The notes below the pieces were generated by a model. It was not told the DNA's origin, did not search any database, and saw only the letters and a program-made list of their open reading frames with translations. This document shows, piece by piece, positions 16,779 through 26,336 of a stretch of DNA of 56,158 nt. Made by a program: the position numbers and the translations under genes. The stretch's first letter is position 1. Each line of letters opens with the position of its first letter. The stretch spans positions 1 to 56,158 of the forward strand of contig CAJMSX010000018.1 in the NCBI GenBank assembly GCA_905216195.1. The letters run 5' to 3'. The DNA comes from an uncultured bacterium (lineage in GTDB: Bacteria > Bacteroidota > Bacteroidia > Bacteroidales > Marinifilaceae).

Positions 16779-16817
16779 ACCGGAAACGAGGCCGGCTTCT
16801 TTCGCCGGCCTTCCGGA
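16779..16817 (-). terminator. Compound stem terminator after ilvA
   Basis: An inner stem GGCCGGC (16790-16796) / GCCGGCC (16804-16810) is extended by CCGGAA (16780-16785) / TTCCGG (16811-16816) across a small bulge. On the minus strand a T-rich stretch follows some 15 bases later. It starts right after the ilvA stop and probably ends the branched-chain operon. Confidence 0.65.
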
Positions 16818-18074
16818 CTAAATCAAAAATTCGAATAAATTCATATTTTCATTCAGGTATTGATATTTAATGCCCTGCTCCTGCATTCGTTTTACCAATC
16901 CGTTGAAATCTTCCGGTTTTTGTATCTCTATTCCGATGACGGCCGGACCTTTTTCCCGTTGTGTTTTTTTCCGGTATTCGAAATAAGTGATGTCATCGTA
17001 AGGACCGAGCACATGGCTGACAAAATTTTGCAGGGCACCTGCTCTTTGTGGAAAACGAACGATGAAGTAATGCTTCAGGCCTTCGTACAAGAGGGAACGT
17101 TCTTTGATTTCTTCCATGCGGGTAATGTCGTTATTGCTGCCGCTAACGATACAGACGACATTCTTGCCTTTGATCTGGTCTTTGTATAGGTCCAGAGCGC
17201 TCATGCTCAGGGCTCCTGCCGGTTCTACTACAATGGCGTCGAAATTGTACAATTGCAGAATCGTCGAACAGATTTTTCCTTCGGGTACGGTGATGAGGTC
17301 GTCGGCTACTTCCCGGCAGATCTGGAATGTCAATTCTCCTACCCGTTGTACGGCGGCTCCGTCGACGAATTTATCCACTTCGGGGAGTTCGGTGACTTTC
17401 CCTTTTTTCAGGGATACTCCCATGCCGGCGGCTCCTGCCGGTTCCACCCCGATGATTTTGGTTTTCGGACTCAATTGCTTGAAGAAACTGCCTACCCCAG
17501 CTATCAGCCCGCCCCCGCCCACCGGAACGAACAGATAATCGATCAGGTCTTTTACTTCCTGGAGGATTTCCAGACCGACGGTGGCTTGTCCTTCGATGAT
17601 TTTAGGGTCGTTGAAAGGATGTATGAAAACCGTTCCGTTTTTTGCACATTCGCTTCGTGCCGCTTCGTCGGCTTGGTCAAAGGTGTCGCCTGTCAGAACG
17701 ATATCGATGGATTTTCCCCCGAACATTTTCACCTGATTGATTTTTTGTTTGGGGGTAGTAACAGGCATAAATATTTTGCCGTTAATTTTCAGTTTGTTGC
17801 AGGAATAAGCCACTCCTTGGGCGTGATTTCCTGCGCTGGCGCACACAATGCCCCGCTCCCGTTCTTCCGGAGTAAGGGATTTGATTTTGTGATAGGCACC
17901 CCGGATTTTGTAAGAGCGTACCATTTGCAGATCTTCCCGTTTCAATAATATGCAGGCCTCGTAGCGTTCCGACAGATTCCGGTTCTTCATAAGTGGTGTA
18001 GGGACCAGAATTTCGTTCAGGATATGTTCCGCCGTTATGATGTCTTTGAGGGCGGGAAAATAAATTTCGTTCAT
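16818..18074 (-). CDS. ilvA: Threonine dehydratase (threonine ammonia-lyase), biosynthetic
   Basis: This 418-aa PLP enzyme converts threonine to 2-oxobutanoate, the first step to isoleucine. The PLP lysine is Lys56 in RSYKIRGA. The serine/asparagine loop SAGNHAQGVAYS, the phosphate loop VPVGGGGLIAG and VSGSNND follow. The C-terminal 90 residues form one ACT-like regulatory domain (KHYFIVRFPQRAGALQNFVS), shorter than the double domain of E. coli IlvA. The gene is the last of the ilv/leu operon, 25 bases after leuB, and supplies 2-oxobutanoate to the IlvBH, IlvC and IlvD enzymes encoded upstream. Isoleucine feedback through the ACT domain is expected. Confidence 0.95.
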   Translation of the reverse strand: MNEIYFPALKDIITAEHILNEILVPTPLMKNRNLSERYEACILLKREDLQMVRSYKIRGAYHKIKSLTPEERERGIVCASAGNHAQGVAYSCNKLKINGKIFMPVTTPKQKINQVKMFGGKSIDIVLTGDTFDQADEAARSECAKNGTVFIHPFNDPKIIEGQATVGLEILQEVKDLIDYLFVPVGGGGLIAGVGSFFKQLSPKTKIIGVEPAGAAGMGVSLKKGKVTELPEVDKFVDGAAVQRVGELTFQICREVADDLITVPEGKICSTILQLYNFDAIVVEPAGALSMSALDLYKDQIKGKNVVCIVSGSNNDITRMEEIKERSLLYEGLKHYFIVRFPQRAGALQNFVSHVLGPYDDITYFEYRKKTQREKGPAVIGIEIQKPEDFNGLVKRMQEQGIKYQYLNENMNLFEFLI

Positions 18075-18099
18075 AAGATGGTTTTAAAAAGTTTTGATT

Positions 18100-19164
18100 T
18101 CATTGGATCGTCCCGGCTATGTAGCTTCCTACCTCTTCCGTACCGTAGGCCGGTTTACCGCCTGAGATGTCTTCGGTGACGATTCCTTTTTCCAGACATC
18201 CGGCAACTGCCTGTCGTATGGCATTCCCTTCTGCCGGAAGGTGAAAGGCGTACTCGAACATCATCGCTGCCGATAAGATAGCCGCTATCGGGTTGGCTAT
18301 GTTTTTACCGGCTGCTTGCGGATAAGAACCGTGAATCGGTTCGAATAAAGAGGTGTAAGTGCCCACGGAAGCCGAAGGTAGTAATCCCAACGAGCCGGTG
18401 ATTGCCCCGGCTTCATCCGTCAAAATATCCCCGAACATATTCTCGGTCACCATGACGTCGAAATGGGCGGGTTGTTGGATCAATTTCATGGCCGCATGGT
18501 CGACGAACATATACTCGACCTCGATTTCCGGCCATTGAGGTGCCAGTTCCTGTACGGTTTCTCTCCACAAACGGGAAGTGGCCAGTACGTTTGCTTTGTC
18601 GATAACCGTCAGTTTTTTGCGTCTGACTGAAGCATAGCCGAAACCGAGGCGACAGAGGCGGCGGATTTCTTCTTTCGTATAGATGCAACTGTCGAAAGCG
18701 GTTTGACCGTCTTCCGATCTTCCTTGGGGACGTCCGAAATAAATGCCTCCGGTAAGTTCCCGGATGCAGATAAAATCCGCTTTTCCGATGATTTCCTCCC
18801 GGAGGGGAGAGCGCTGAAGTAGAGCAGGAAAGGGAAGGACCGGGCGGATATTGGCATATAAGCCTAATTCCCGGCGCATGGTGAGCAAACCTTGTTCCGG
18901 ACGAATGCGTGCCTTCGGATCGTTGTCAAAACGCGGATCTCCGATTGCTCCGAATAATACGGCATCTGAAGCCAGACAAATACGGTGGGTTTCTTCGGGG
19001 TAAGGTTCTCCTTTTTTGTCGATAGCGTCCGCACCGACCGCTGCATAGGTGTAACTGACGGTATGATTGTATTTGCGGCAAAGGGCATTGATGACTTTTA
19101 CGGCTTGGGCCGTTACTTCCGGTCCGATTCCGTCACCCGGTAAAACAGCGATTTTCAGTTTCAT
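18100..19164 (-). CDS. leuB: 3-isopropylmalate dehydrogenase
   Basis: Starting at ATG 19164 (MKLKIAVLPGDGIGPEV) gives 354 aa, the usual length. An extended start at 19248 adds 28 residues that run into the leuD intergenic space and is rejected. Motifs: GDGIGPEV at the N-terminus, the substrate arginines in RPEQGLLTMRRELGLYANIRP, RELTGGIYFGRP, the metal aspartates in NMFGDILTDEA, and the NAD loop HGSYPQAAGKNIANP. It oxidises and decarboxylates 3-isopropylmalate to 2-oxo-4-methylpentanoate in leucine synthesis. It is between leuD and ilvA in the operon. Confidence 0.96.
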   Translation of the reverse strand: MKLKIAVLPGDGIGPEVTAQAVKVINALCRKYNHTVSYTYAAVGADAIDKKGEPYPEETHRICLASDAVLFGAIGDPRFDNDPKARIRPEQGLLTMRRELGLYANIRPVLPFPALLQRSPLREEIIGKADFICIRELTGGIYFGRPQGRSEDGQTAFDSCIYTKEEIRRLCRLGFGYASVRRKKLTVIDKANVLATSRLWRETVQELAPQWPEIEVEYMFVDHAAMKLIQQPAHFDVMVTENMFGDILTDEAGAITGSLGLLPSASVGTYTSLFEPIHGSYPQAAGKNIANPIAAILSAAMMFEYAFHLPAEGNAIRQAVAGCLEKGIVTEDISGGKPAYGTEEVGSYIAGTIQ

Positions 19165-19210
19165 GATTTCTTGTAAATTGACGAATAATAAAAATAGGTT
19201 ATCGGCTCGG

Positions 19211-19804
19211 TTAAAACAACATTTTCGGATTGGATTCGTATTTTTCAATTTTTTTCCGCATATGCAGGAGATAGTCGATATCGTCGTAACCTTTTAACAG
19301 ACATTCTTTTTTATAAGCGGGGATCTGGAAATATTCCGTCCGGCTTCCGAACCGAATCTCTTGCCTTTCCAGATCGATGGTGAGCAAAGTGGCCGGAGAA
19401 GAGGCTAAAACGAATAACAGCTTGGCCACGAAATCTTCTCCGACTTCTACGGGTAATAGACCGTTATTGAATGCGTTATTCCGGAAAATATCGGCGAAAT
19501 GGCTGGATACTATAGCTTTGAATCCGGCTCCTTTTAGGGCCCAGGCAGCATGTTCCCGGCTCGATCCGCAGCCGAAATTTTTTCCGGTTACCAGAACTTC
19601 TCCCCGGTATTTCCCGCTATTCAGTACAAAATCCGGTTTTGGTTTTCCCTCCCGGTCGAATTTCCAGTCGTAGAACAATTTATTTCCGAATCCTTCCCGG
19701 GTAGTAGCTTTCAGAAAACGGGCGGGAATAATCTGATCTGTATCGATGTTTTCGATAGGAAGAGGTACGGCTGTTGATACGAGGGTTGTAAATTTATCTA
19801 TCAT
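19211..19804 (-). CDS. leuD: 3-isopropylmalate dehydratase small subunit
   Basis: This 197-aa subunit pairs with LeuC to isomerise 2- to 3-isopropylmalate. Markers: VPLPIENIDTDQIIPARFLK near the N-terminus, FGCGSSREHAAWALKGAGFK, and SHFADIFRNNAFNNGLLPVEV. These correspond to the swivelling domain of aconitase-type enzymes. The length is usual for the bacterial two-subunit form. It starts 13 bases after the leuC stop, consistent with coupled translation. Confidence 0.97.
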   Translation of the reverse strand: MIDKFTTLVSTAVPLPIENIDTDQIIPARFLKATTREGFGNKLFYDWKFDREGKPKPDFVLNSGKYRGEVLVTGKNFGCGSSREHAAWALKGAGFKAIVSSHFADIFRNNAFNNGLLPVEVGEDFVAKLLFVLASSPATLLTIDLERQEIRFGSRTEYFQIPAYKKECLLKGYDDIDYLLHMRKKIEKYESNPKMLF

Positions 19805-19817
19805 AACGAAATAAGTT

Positions 19818-21221
19818 TTAAAGTGAGGAATGGGCGCGGGGATCGGTAATTTCTCCGTGAATGGCCGCCGCCGCGGCTATCCACGGCCCCGCCAGAAGGG
19901 TTCGGGCTCCGGGACCTTGCCGTCCTTCGAAATTCCGGTTGGAAGTGGCGACGCAATATTTCCCTTCGGGTACCTTATCGCCGTTCATGGCCAGACAGGC
20001 GGAGCAGCCCGGTTGCCGCAGTTCGAAGCCGGCCTCTTCCAGTATATCTTTAAGGCCCTCGTCTATGGCTTGTCGTTCCACTTGCTTGCTGCCGGGGACG
20101 ATCCATGCCGTAACCCGGTCCGATTTTTTCTTCCCTTTCACATAAGCGGCAAAGATACGCAGGTCTTCGATCCGGCCGTTGGTACAACTTCCCAGAAAAA
20201 CATAGTCTATTTTTTTACCGAGTATTTTTTCTCCCGGCCGGAAGTTCATATATTCCAACGATTGGATAAAAGAAGGATAAGCTTCCCGGTCGATTTCTCC
20301 TTCTTCCGGAATTTTTCCGTTTACCGGGATGGCGGTGCCGGGATGGGTGCCGTAAGTGATCATGGGTTCGATATCTTCGGCCCGGAAGGTGATCTCTTTA
20401 TCGAAAACGGCATCTTCGTCGCTTTTCAACCGGCTCCATTTTTCGACCGCTTTTTCCCGTTCCTTTCCCTGCGGAGCGTATTTCCGGTTTTTCAAATAGG
20501 CGAAAGTGGTTTCATCCGGAGCGATCATGCCTCCCCGGGCTCCCATTTCTATGCTCATATTGCAGATTGTCATCCGGGCTTCCTGAGAAAGAGAGCGTAC
20601 GGCTGATCCGGCGAATTCGATGAAATACCCGGTGCCCCCTGCCGTTCCTAAGCGGGAAATTATGTAAAGAATCATATCTTTGGAACAGACGTAGGGGTGC
20701 AAGCTACCTTCTATGCGGATACGCATGGTTTTGGGTTTGGTTTGTAAGAGGCATTGGGAGGCTAAGACCATTTCTACTTCGCTGGTTCCTATACCGAAAG
20801 CGATACAACCCAGGGCGCCGTGGGTAGAAGTGTGACTATCGCCGCAGACGATCGTCATGCCCGGTTGAGTGAGTCCGCTTTCCGGACCGATCACGTGGAT
20901 GATTCCGTTTTGAGGGGTCCCGGTTTTGAAGATAGTAATTCCATTTTCCGTACAATTTTTCTCCAGAGCCGCCAGTTGTTCCCGGGAAAGGGGGTCCGGT
21001 GCCGGTAAATGCTGGTTGATTGTGGGAATGTTATGATCGGGACTGGCTGTCGTTTGTCGAGGACGAAATACGGGAATACCCCGTTTCCGGAGTCCTTCGA
21101 AGGCCTGCGGGCTGGTTACCTCATGAATATATTGCCGGTCGATATAGAGGATGGAGGGACCTTCCGCTAAGGTATCTACCGTATGGGCGTCCCAAATTTT
21201 ATCGAATAAGGTTTGTTTCAT
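19818..21221 (-). CDS. leuC: 3-isopropylmalate dehydratase large subunit
   Basis: This 467-aa aconitase-family protein carries the 4Fe-4S cluster. Cysteine ligands sit in FLGSCTNGRIEDLR and in PGCSACLAMNGD. VCGDSHTSTHGALGCIAFGIGTSEVE and NMSIEMGARGGMIAPDETT are further family signatures. With LeuD it catalyses the second step of leucine synthesis. A gap of 87 bases separates it from leuA. Confidence 0.97.
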   Translation of the reverse strand: MKQTLFDKIWDAHTVDTLAEGPSILYIDRQYIHEVTSPQAFEGLRKRGIPVFRPRQTTASPDHNIPTINQHLPAPDPLSREQLAALEKNCTENGITIFKTGTPQNGIIHVIGPESGLTQPGMTIVCGDSHTSTHGALGCIAFGIGTSEVEMVLASQCLLQTKPKTMRIRIEGSLHPYVCSKDMILYIISRLGTAGGTGYFIEFAGSAVRSLSQEARMTICNMSIEMGARGGMIAPDETTFAYLKNRKYAPQGKEREKAVEKWSRLKSDEDAVFDKEITFRAEDIEPMITYGTHPGTAIPVNGKIPEEGEIDREAYPSFIQSLEYMNFRPGEKILGKKIDYVFLGSCTNGRIEDLRIFAAYVKGKKKSDRVTAWIVPGSKQVERQAIDEGLKDILEEAGFELRQPGCSACLAMNGDKVPEGKYCVATSNRNFEGRQGPGARTLLAGPWIAAAAAIHGEITDPRAHSSL

Positions 21222-21308
21222 TTTGTTACACTAAAGCGGTTTTCGTTTTTATCGGAATCGGTTTTCTGAACGTTAGGGAAAGGGGCTTTCCAGCTTCCGC
21301 TTGCCGGT

Positions 21309-22805
21309 TCAGGAAATTTTGGCAATGGCGTCCAGCAGGGATTCCACCGAGGCCGAGATAATATCTGTATGAGCAGCAAATCCGTGATACATTTTTCCTT
21401 TGTGGGAAATTTGCACATGTACTTTTCCCAGGTCGTCGCTGCCCCGGGTGATGGCCTGTACCAGATATTCTTCTACATGTACCCGGCGTTTGGTGATGCT
21501 TTTCACCGCATTGAAAGCTGCATCCACCGGCCCGTTCCCGCTGGCGGTTTCAGTGAATATATCTCCCCCGAAACTCACTTGTACGGTGGCTGTCGGAATG
21601 GTAGAGGTCCCGCATACCACCTGTAGGGCGGTGAGTTGCAAAGCCCGGTTGGACCTCGACTTTTCGCATCCCGCCAACACTTCCAGATCCCGGGTGGTAA
21701 TGTCCTTTTTCTTATCGGCTAATTCCAGGAATTTCTGATAAATGGCGTCGAGTTCTTCTCCTTCCAGAGCGTATCCGATTTCTTTCAAGTGATGTTTTAA
21801 GGCCGCTCTTCCGCTGCGTGCCGTCAGAACGATGCTGGATTGGTCTATACCTACCAGGGCCGGATCGATAATTTCATAAGTTTCCCGGTCTTTGAGTACC
21901 CCGTCCTGGTGGATGCCGGAAGAATGAGCAAAAGCATTCCGGCCTACGATGGCTTTGTTCGGTTGTACGGGCACCCGCATCAAGTTGGATACGAGTTGAC
22001 TGGTCGTTAGGATCTCCCGGGTATGTATACCCAGTTCAAAATCCAGGTTTTTATGGCAGGCGATAGCCATCACTACTTCTTCTAAAGCGGTATTGCCGGC
22101 TCTTTCGCCCAAGCCGTTAATGGTTACTTCTGCCTGCCGGGCACCGTTTTGGATGGCTGCCAGGGTATTGGCCGTCGCCATTCCGAGGTCGTTGTGACAG
22201 TGGGTAGAGAGGATGGCTTTATCGATATTGGGCACCCGGTTCCTCAGATAAGCTATTTTAGCACCGTATTCACCGGGCAGACAATAGCCGGTCGTATCGG
22301 GTATGTTGACCACCGTAGCGCCTGCCCGGATAACGGCTTCCACGACCCGGGCCAGGTATTCGTCCTCGGTACGACCGGCATCCTCTGCATAAAATTCAAC
22401 TTCTTCTACGAATTGCCGGGCATATTTGACGGCTTCCACCGCCCGTACGATGATCTCTTCGGGAGTCGATTTCAGTTTGCCGTAAATGTGGTAAAAGGAC
22501 GTACCGATACCGGTATGTATACGCGCTCTTTTGGCGAATTTCAGCGCTTCGGCCGCTATTTCTATGTCTTTTTTTAAGGCCCGTGTCAAAGCACAGATGG
22601 TGGGACGGGTCACGGCTTTCGATATTTCGACCACCGAATTGAAGTCTCCCGGGCTGGAGACCGGAAAACCGGCTTCGATAATATCCACTCCCAATTTTTC
22701 CAGTTGACGGGCTACCTCTATTTTTTCCACCGTATTCAATTGACATCCGGGCACTTGTTCGGCATCCCGCAGGGTGGTATCGAATATATAGACTTTTTCA
22801 CTCAT
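21309..22805 (-). CDS. leuA: 2-isopropylmalate synthase
   Basis: ATG 22805 (MSEKVYIFDTTLRDAEQVPG) gives 498 aa. The longer frame from 22850 adds 15 unrelated residues and is rejected. It condenses acetyl-CoA with 2-oxoisovalerate, the committed step of leucine synthesis. TTLRDAEQVPG holds the substrate/metal residues and the metal histidines are in STHCHNDLGMATAN. The loop NGLGERAGN and the C-terminal LeuA regulatory domain (about 385-498, ending SVESLLDAIAKIS) are present, so leucine inhibition is expected. It follows ilvC by 96 bases. Confidence 0.97.
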   Translation of the reverse strand: MSEKVYIFDTTLRDAEQVPGCQLNTVEKIEVARQLEKLGVDIIEAGFPVSSPGDFNSVVEISKAVTRPTICALTRALKKDIEIAAEALKFAKRARIHTGIGTSFYHIYGKLKSTPEEIIVRAVEAVKYARQFVEEVEFYAEDAGRTEDEYLARVVEAVIRAGATVVNIPDTTGYCLPGEYGAKIAYLRNRVPNIDKAILSTHCHNDLGMATANTLAAIQNGARQAEVTINGLGERAGNTALEEVVMAIACHKNLDFELGIHTREILTTSQLVSNLMRVPVQPNKAIVGRNAFAHSSGIHQDGVLKDRETYEIIDPALVGIDQSSIVLTARSGRAALKHHLKEIGYALEGEELDAIYQKFLELADKKKDITTRDLEVLAGCEKSRSNRALQLTALQVVCGTSTIPTATVQVSFGGDIFTETASGNGPVDAAFNAVKSITKRRVHVEEYLVQAITRGSDDLGKVHVQISHKGKMYHGFAAHTDIISASVESLLDAIAKIS

Positions 22806-22901
22806 GGAGTTTTTATTAAGGGTAAATAAAATTAGGTTATAAGGCCTCACGGATTTGTTTGGGGGCTGCCATCGGTATCTGCGAGCGGAACCCCCGGGCC
22901 T

Positions 22902-23948
22902 TTACTTGTTTTCCGGCCGGAGTTGCCTTACCGCAGCACCGGCTTGCCACATCTCGGAATCCCGCATGGTTTTCAGTTCGTTGTCCAGTTTTTCCCGGTA
23001 ATCCGTTTGACTGTTGGCATCGATGGAGCGTTGAGCTTCCCGTCCGTTGGCCACTTCCTGATAGAGTTCTTCGAAGACGGGTTTAGCCGCATCCCTGAAT
23101 TTTTGCCACCAGTCTAAAGCTCCCCGCTGAGCGGTCGTGGAGCAGTTGGCATACATCCAGTCCATCCCGTTTTCGGCAATCAGAGGCATCAGGCTTTGTG
23201 TCAATTCTTCCACGGTTTCATTGAAAGCTTCGGAAGGGGAATGTCCGTGAGTGCGTAAGGTATCGTACTGGGCTGCAAAAATACCTTGTATCGCTCCCAT
23301 CAGAGTGCCTCGTTCGCCGGTCAGATCCGAATATACTTCTTTTTGAAATGTCGTTTCGAACAAATAACCCGAACCGACTCCGATCCCCAGGGCGATCACA
23401 CGTTCTTTCGCCTTGCCGGTTGCATCCTGAAAGACCGCATAGCTGGAATTCAGCCCCCGCCCTTGCAGAAACATCCTTCTCAGACTGGTGCCCGAGCCTT
23501 TGGGGGCAATCAGGATGACATCTACATCGGCAGGAGGAAGTATACCGGTACGTTCTTTGTAGGTGATACCGAATCCATGGGAGAAATAAAGGGCTTTACC
23601 CGGACTGAGGTGTTTTTTTACGGCAGGCCAGGCAGAAATTTGTCCTGCGTCCGAAAGCAGGTATTGTATAATCGTTCCCCGGCGGGCCGCTTCTTCGATG
23701 TCGAAAAGGGTTTCTCCCGGAATCCATCCGTCAGCGATTGCTTTCTCCCAGGATTTGCTGTTTTTCCGTTGACCGACGATGACCTGGAATCCGTTGTCCT
23801 TTAAATTGAGGGATTGTCCCGGACCCTGTACTCCGTAGCCGATAACGGCTATGGTTTCGTTTTTTAAAGTTTCCAGTGCTTTTGACAGGGGGAATTCTTC
23901 ACGCGTTACTACGTTTTCTACTGTTCCTCCGAAATTGATTTTTGCCAT
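22902..23948 (-). CDS. ilvC: Ketol-acid reductoisomerase (class I)
   Basis: This 348-aa enzyme isomerises and reduces acetolactate and acetohydroxybutyrate. The Rossmann motif is VIGYGVQGPGQSLNL. The cofactor-specificity loop VGQRKNSKSWEKA has Arg, Lys and Ser residues compatible with NADPH. Metal-binding acidic residues lie in the C-terminal knotted domain (SDLTGERGTLMGAI and the FNETVEELTQ helix). It makes intermediates for both valine and isoleucine and sits between ilvH and leuA. Confidence 0.97.
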   Translation of the reverse strand: MAKINFGGTVENVVTREEFPLSKALETLKNETIAVIGYGVQGPGQSLNLKDNGFQVIVGQRKNSKSWEKAIADGWIPGETLFDIEEAARRGTIIQYLLSDAGQISAWPAVKKHLSPGKALYFSHGFGITYKERTGILPPADVDVILIAPKGSGTSLRRMFLQGRGLNSSYAVFQDATGKAKERVIALGIGVGSGYLFETTFQKEVYSDLTGERGTLMGAIQGIFAAQYDTLRTHGHSPSEAFNETVEELTQSLMPLIAENGMDWMYANCSTTAQRGALDWWQKFRDAAKPVFEELYQEVANGREAQRSIDANSQTDYREKLDNELKTMRDSEMWQAGAAVRQLRPENK

Positions 23949-24015
23949 ACTTGTAAGTTTATTGGTTTAAGTGTGTTTCTAAGTGTTTTAGTGATATCGA
24001 AAAGGACCGGCTTTT

Positions 24016-24534
24016 TCAGTATTCCGTCCGGTTTTGTTTTTGTAAAAATTCCGTCAGCAGTTCCCGTTTGGATTTAATGACCGCCACCTGACCCGAACGT
24101 ACGAACTGATATACTCCGTAAGGACGGAGCAATTCGAATAAAGCTTGGGTTTCGCTTTGGTGTCCGGTTTTTTCCAGAATAATATAATCGTCGTCCACCT
24201 CCAGAATACGGACATGGTATTCCCTGACCAGTTTTTCTATATTTCTGTTACGGGCGACCTTATACAAGGCAATTTCCTGGCAGATTACTTCTTCCGGCGC
24301 AAATACGAAGACCTTGAGTACGTCGATTTTCTTCTCGATTTGTTTGGCCAGTTTTTCAACCTTCTCCGGACTGGTACAGACGGTGAGCGTGTATTTGTGA
24401 ATTCCGGCGATGGAAGATTCCGATGCCGTAATGCTTTCAATATTTACGTTCCGATAGGTAAATACCGTAGTGATTTGATTCAGAAGTCCGATTTTATTTT
24501 CCGAGAAGATGGTGATGATGTATGCTTTTTCCAT
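24016..24534 (-). CDS. ilvH: Acetolactate synthase small (regulatory) subunit
   Basis: This 172-aa protein has an N-terminal ACT domain (MEKAYIITIFSENKIGLLNQ, then ITTVFTYRNVNIESITAS) and a C-terminal activating domain. It binds valine and controls the IlvB catalytic subunit. Length fits the IlvH/IlvN family. It starts 45 bases after the ilvB stop. IlvN is an equally valid symbol. Confidence 0.95.
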   Translation of the reverse strand: MEKAYIITIFSENKIGLLNQITTVFTYRNVNIESITASESSIAGIHKYTLTVCTSPEKVEKLAKQIEKKIDVLKVFVFAPEEVICQEIALYKVARNRNIEKLVREYHVRILEVDDDYIILEKTGHQSETQALFELLRPYGVYQFVRSGQVAVIKSKRELLTEFLQKQNRTEY

Positions 24535-24579
24535 GGTGAATAATGATATAAATGAGCGAATAAAAGGTTACGGTCCGTC

Positions 24580-26292
24580 TTATTCCAGCCGGATGTCGGA
24601 AACGGAAGCTCCGGCGGGAACCATGGGAAAAACGTTTTCTTCTTTCTCCACCTGGACTTCTAACAGATAGGGTCCCCTGTCTTGCATCATTTTTTCGATG
24701 GCCTGGTCCAGGCTTTCCCGTTTTTTCACACAGGCGTAGGCGATCCCGTTGGCTTGCGCAATCAGGCCGAAGTCCGGGTTGACCATTTCGGTGAAAGAGT
24801 ATCTGCTCCGGAAAAATAGTTCCTGCCATTGGCGGACCATACCTAAAAAACGGTTGTTCAGGAGAATGATCTTTACCGGTATTTTCGACTGGAAAATCGT
24901 GCCCAGTTCCTGTATATTCATTTGGAATCCCCCGTCTCCCGTAAAAAGACACACCTCCCGGTCGGGGGCTCCGATTTTAGCTCCGATGGCGGCGGGCAAT
25001 CCGAAACCCATCGTACCCAATCCTCCCGAAGTGATGAGGCTCCGGCTTCGTGAAAAACGGAAATAGCGGGAGGCGACCATTTGTTGTTGGCCTACATCCG
25101 TTACGAGAACGGCATTTCCCCGGCAATAGCGAGAGACTTTGTGTACCACTTCTCCCATACGGATAGAAGGAGTCGACGGATAGAATTCATTTTCTATAAT
25201 CTTTTGATATTCGATGTTGTAACAAGCCTTAAATTCCTTCAGCCAGGAGGTGTGGTCCCGGGGGGTTACCAGTGAGGTCAGCCGGGGTAAGGTTTCCCGG
25301 ACATTTCCGATTACTGGTGCGTCTGCATACACCAGTTTACCTATTTCCGCAGGGTCGATTTCCAGGTGGATGATCCGGGCGTTTATACCGAATTTTTCCG
25401 GATCACCGGTCACCCGGTCGTCAAAGCGCATTCCGATAGCGATCAGAAGGTCGCAATCCTTATTTTTGATATTCGGCGCATAATTGCCATGCATCCCTAA
25501 GAGACCCACATATTGGGGGTGATCGGATGGAATGGCCGAAAGTCCGAGTAAGGTGGAGGCGGCGGGAATACCGCTTTTATTCAGAAAATCCAGCAGTTCC
25601 GTTTCCGCTTTACCGAGAATGACACCTTGTCCGATCAGGGCCAAAGGCTTTCGGGACAGATTGAGCAAGCGGGCGGCTTCGGCAATTTGTGAAGGATCGG
25701 GAGCAGGGTAGGGATGATAACTCCGGATCGATTTCACGGGAGTATACGAAAATTCGGTCAATTCCTGTTGAGCGTCTTTCGTAATATCGACTACTACCGG
25801 ACCGGGTCTGCCGGAAGAGGCGATATAAAAAGCCCGGGCGATCGCCTGAGGGATTTCTGCCGCTTTTTTTACCTGACAATTCCATTTGGTGACCGCTTGT
25901 GTGATTCCGATAAAATTGGTTTCCTGGAAAGCATCCGTTCCCAGCAGCCCGGAACCGACTTGACCGCTGATGAGTACCACGGGAGTGGAGTCCATCAGAG
26001 CGTCAGCGAGTCCCGTCACCGTATTCGTAGCTCCGGGGCCGGAGGTAACGATACATACGCCGGTTTTTCCGCTGACCCGGGCATATCCCTGGGCGGCATG
26101 AACAGCTCCCTGTTCATGCCGTACCAGAATATGACGGATGCGGTCCCGGTAGTCGTACAGAGCATCGTATACAGGCATAATGGTGCCTCCGGGATAACCG
26201 AAAATTGTATCCGTATGTTCGGCCAGCAGCGATTCGATTACCGCCCGGGCGCCTGTACAGGCACCTGTGTTCAGGGGAGATCCGTTCTTCAT
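24580..26292 (-). CDS. ilvB: Acetolactate synthase large (catalytic) subunit
   Basis: This 570-aa thiamine-diphosphate enzyme joins two pyruvates to acetolactate, or pyruvate plus 2-oxobutanoate to acetohydroxybutyrate. FGYPGGTIMPVYDAL and RHEQGAVHAAQGYARVSGK with the catalytic Glu occupy the N-terminal domain. The ThDP/Mg motif is FTGDGGFQMNIQELGT followed by NNRFLGMVRQWQELF. Length and domain order are standard. It follows ilvD by 44 bases. Confidence 0.97.
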   Translation of the reverse strand: MKNGSPLNTGACTGARAVIESLLAEHTDTIFGYPGGTIMPVYDALYDYRDRIRHILVRHEQGAVHAAQGYARVSGKTGVCIVTSGPGATNTVTGLADALMDSTPVVLISGQVGSGLLGTDAFQETNFIGITQAVTKWNCQVKKAAEIPQAIARAFYIASSGRPGPVVVDITKDAQQELTEFSYTPVKSIRSYHPYPAPDPSQIAEAARLLNLSRKPLALIGQGVILGKAETELLDFLNKSGIPAASTLLGLSAIPSDHPQYVGLLGMHGNYAPNIKNKDCDLLIAIGMRFDDRVTGDPEKFGINARIIHLEIDPAEIGKLVYADAPVIGNVRETLPRLTSLVTPRDHTSWLKEFKACYNIEYQKIIENEFYPSTPSIRMGEVVHKVSRYCRGNAVLVTDVGQQQMVASRYFRFSRSRSLITSGGLGTMGFGLPAAIGAKIGAPDREVCLFTGDGGFQMNIQELGTIFQSKIPVKIILLNNRFLGMVRQWQELFFRSRYSFTEMVNPDFGLIAQANGIAYACVKKRESLDQAIEKMMQDRGPYLLEVQVEKEENVFPMVPAGASVSDIRLE

Positions 26293-26336
26293 AAGTGTAG
26301 TTGATTGTGTTGTAGTATTCCGGTTTATTTTTTGCT

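Noticed and set aside
19165..19248. Extended start of leuB
   Set aside because: The extra 28 residues run into the leuD end and lack similarity. MKLKIAVLPGDG is the family N-terminus.
19830..20606. Long open frame opposite leuC
   Set aside because: A mirror frame of a well-supported gene, typical of the codon bias here, with no plausible product. The same holds for 17253-17948 opposite ilvA and similar cases.
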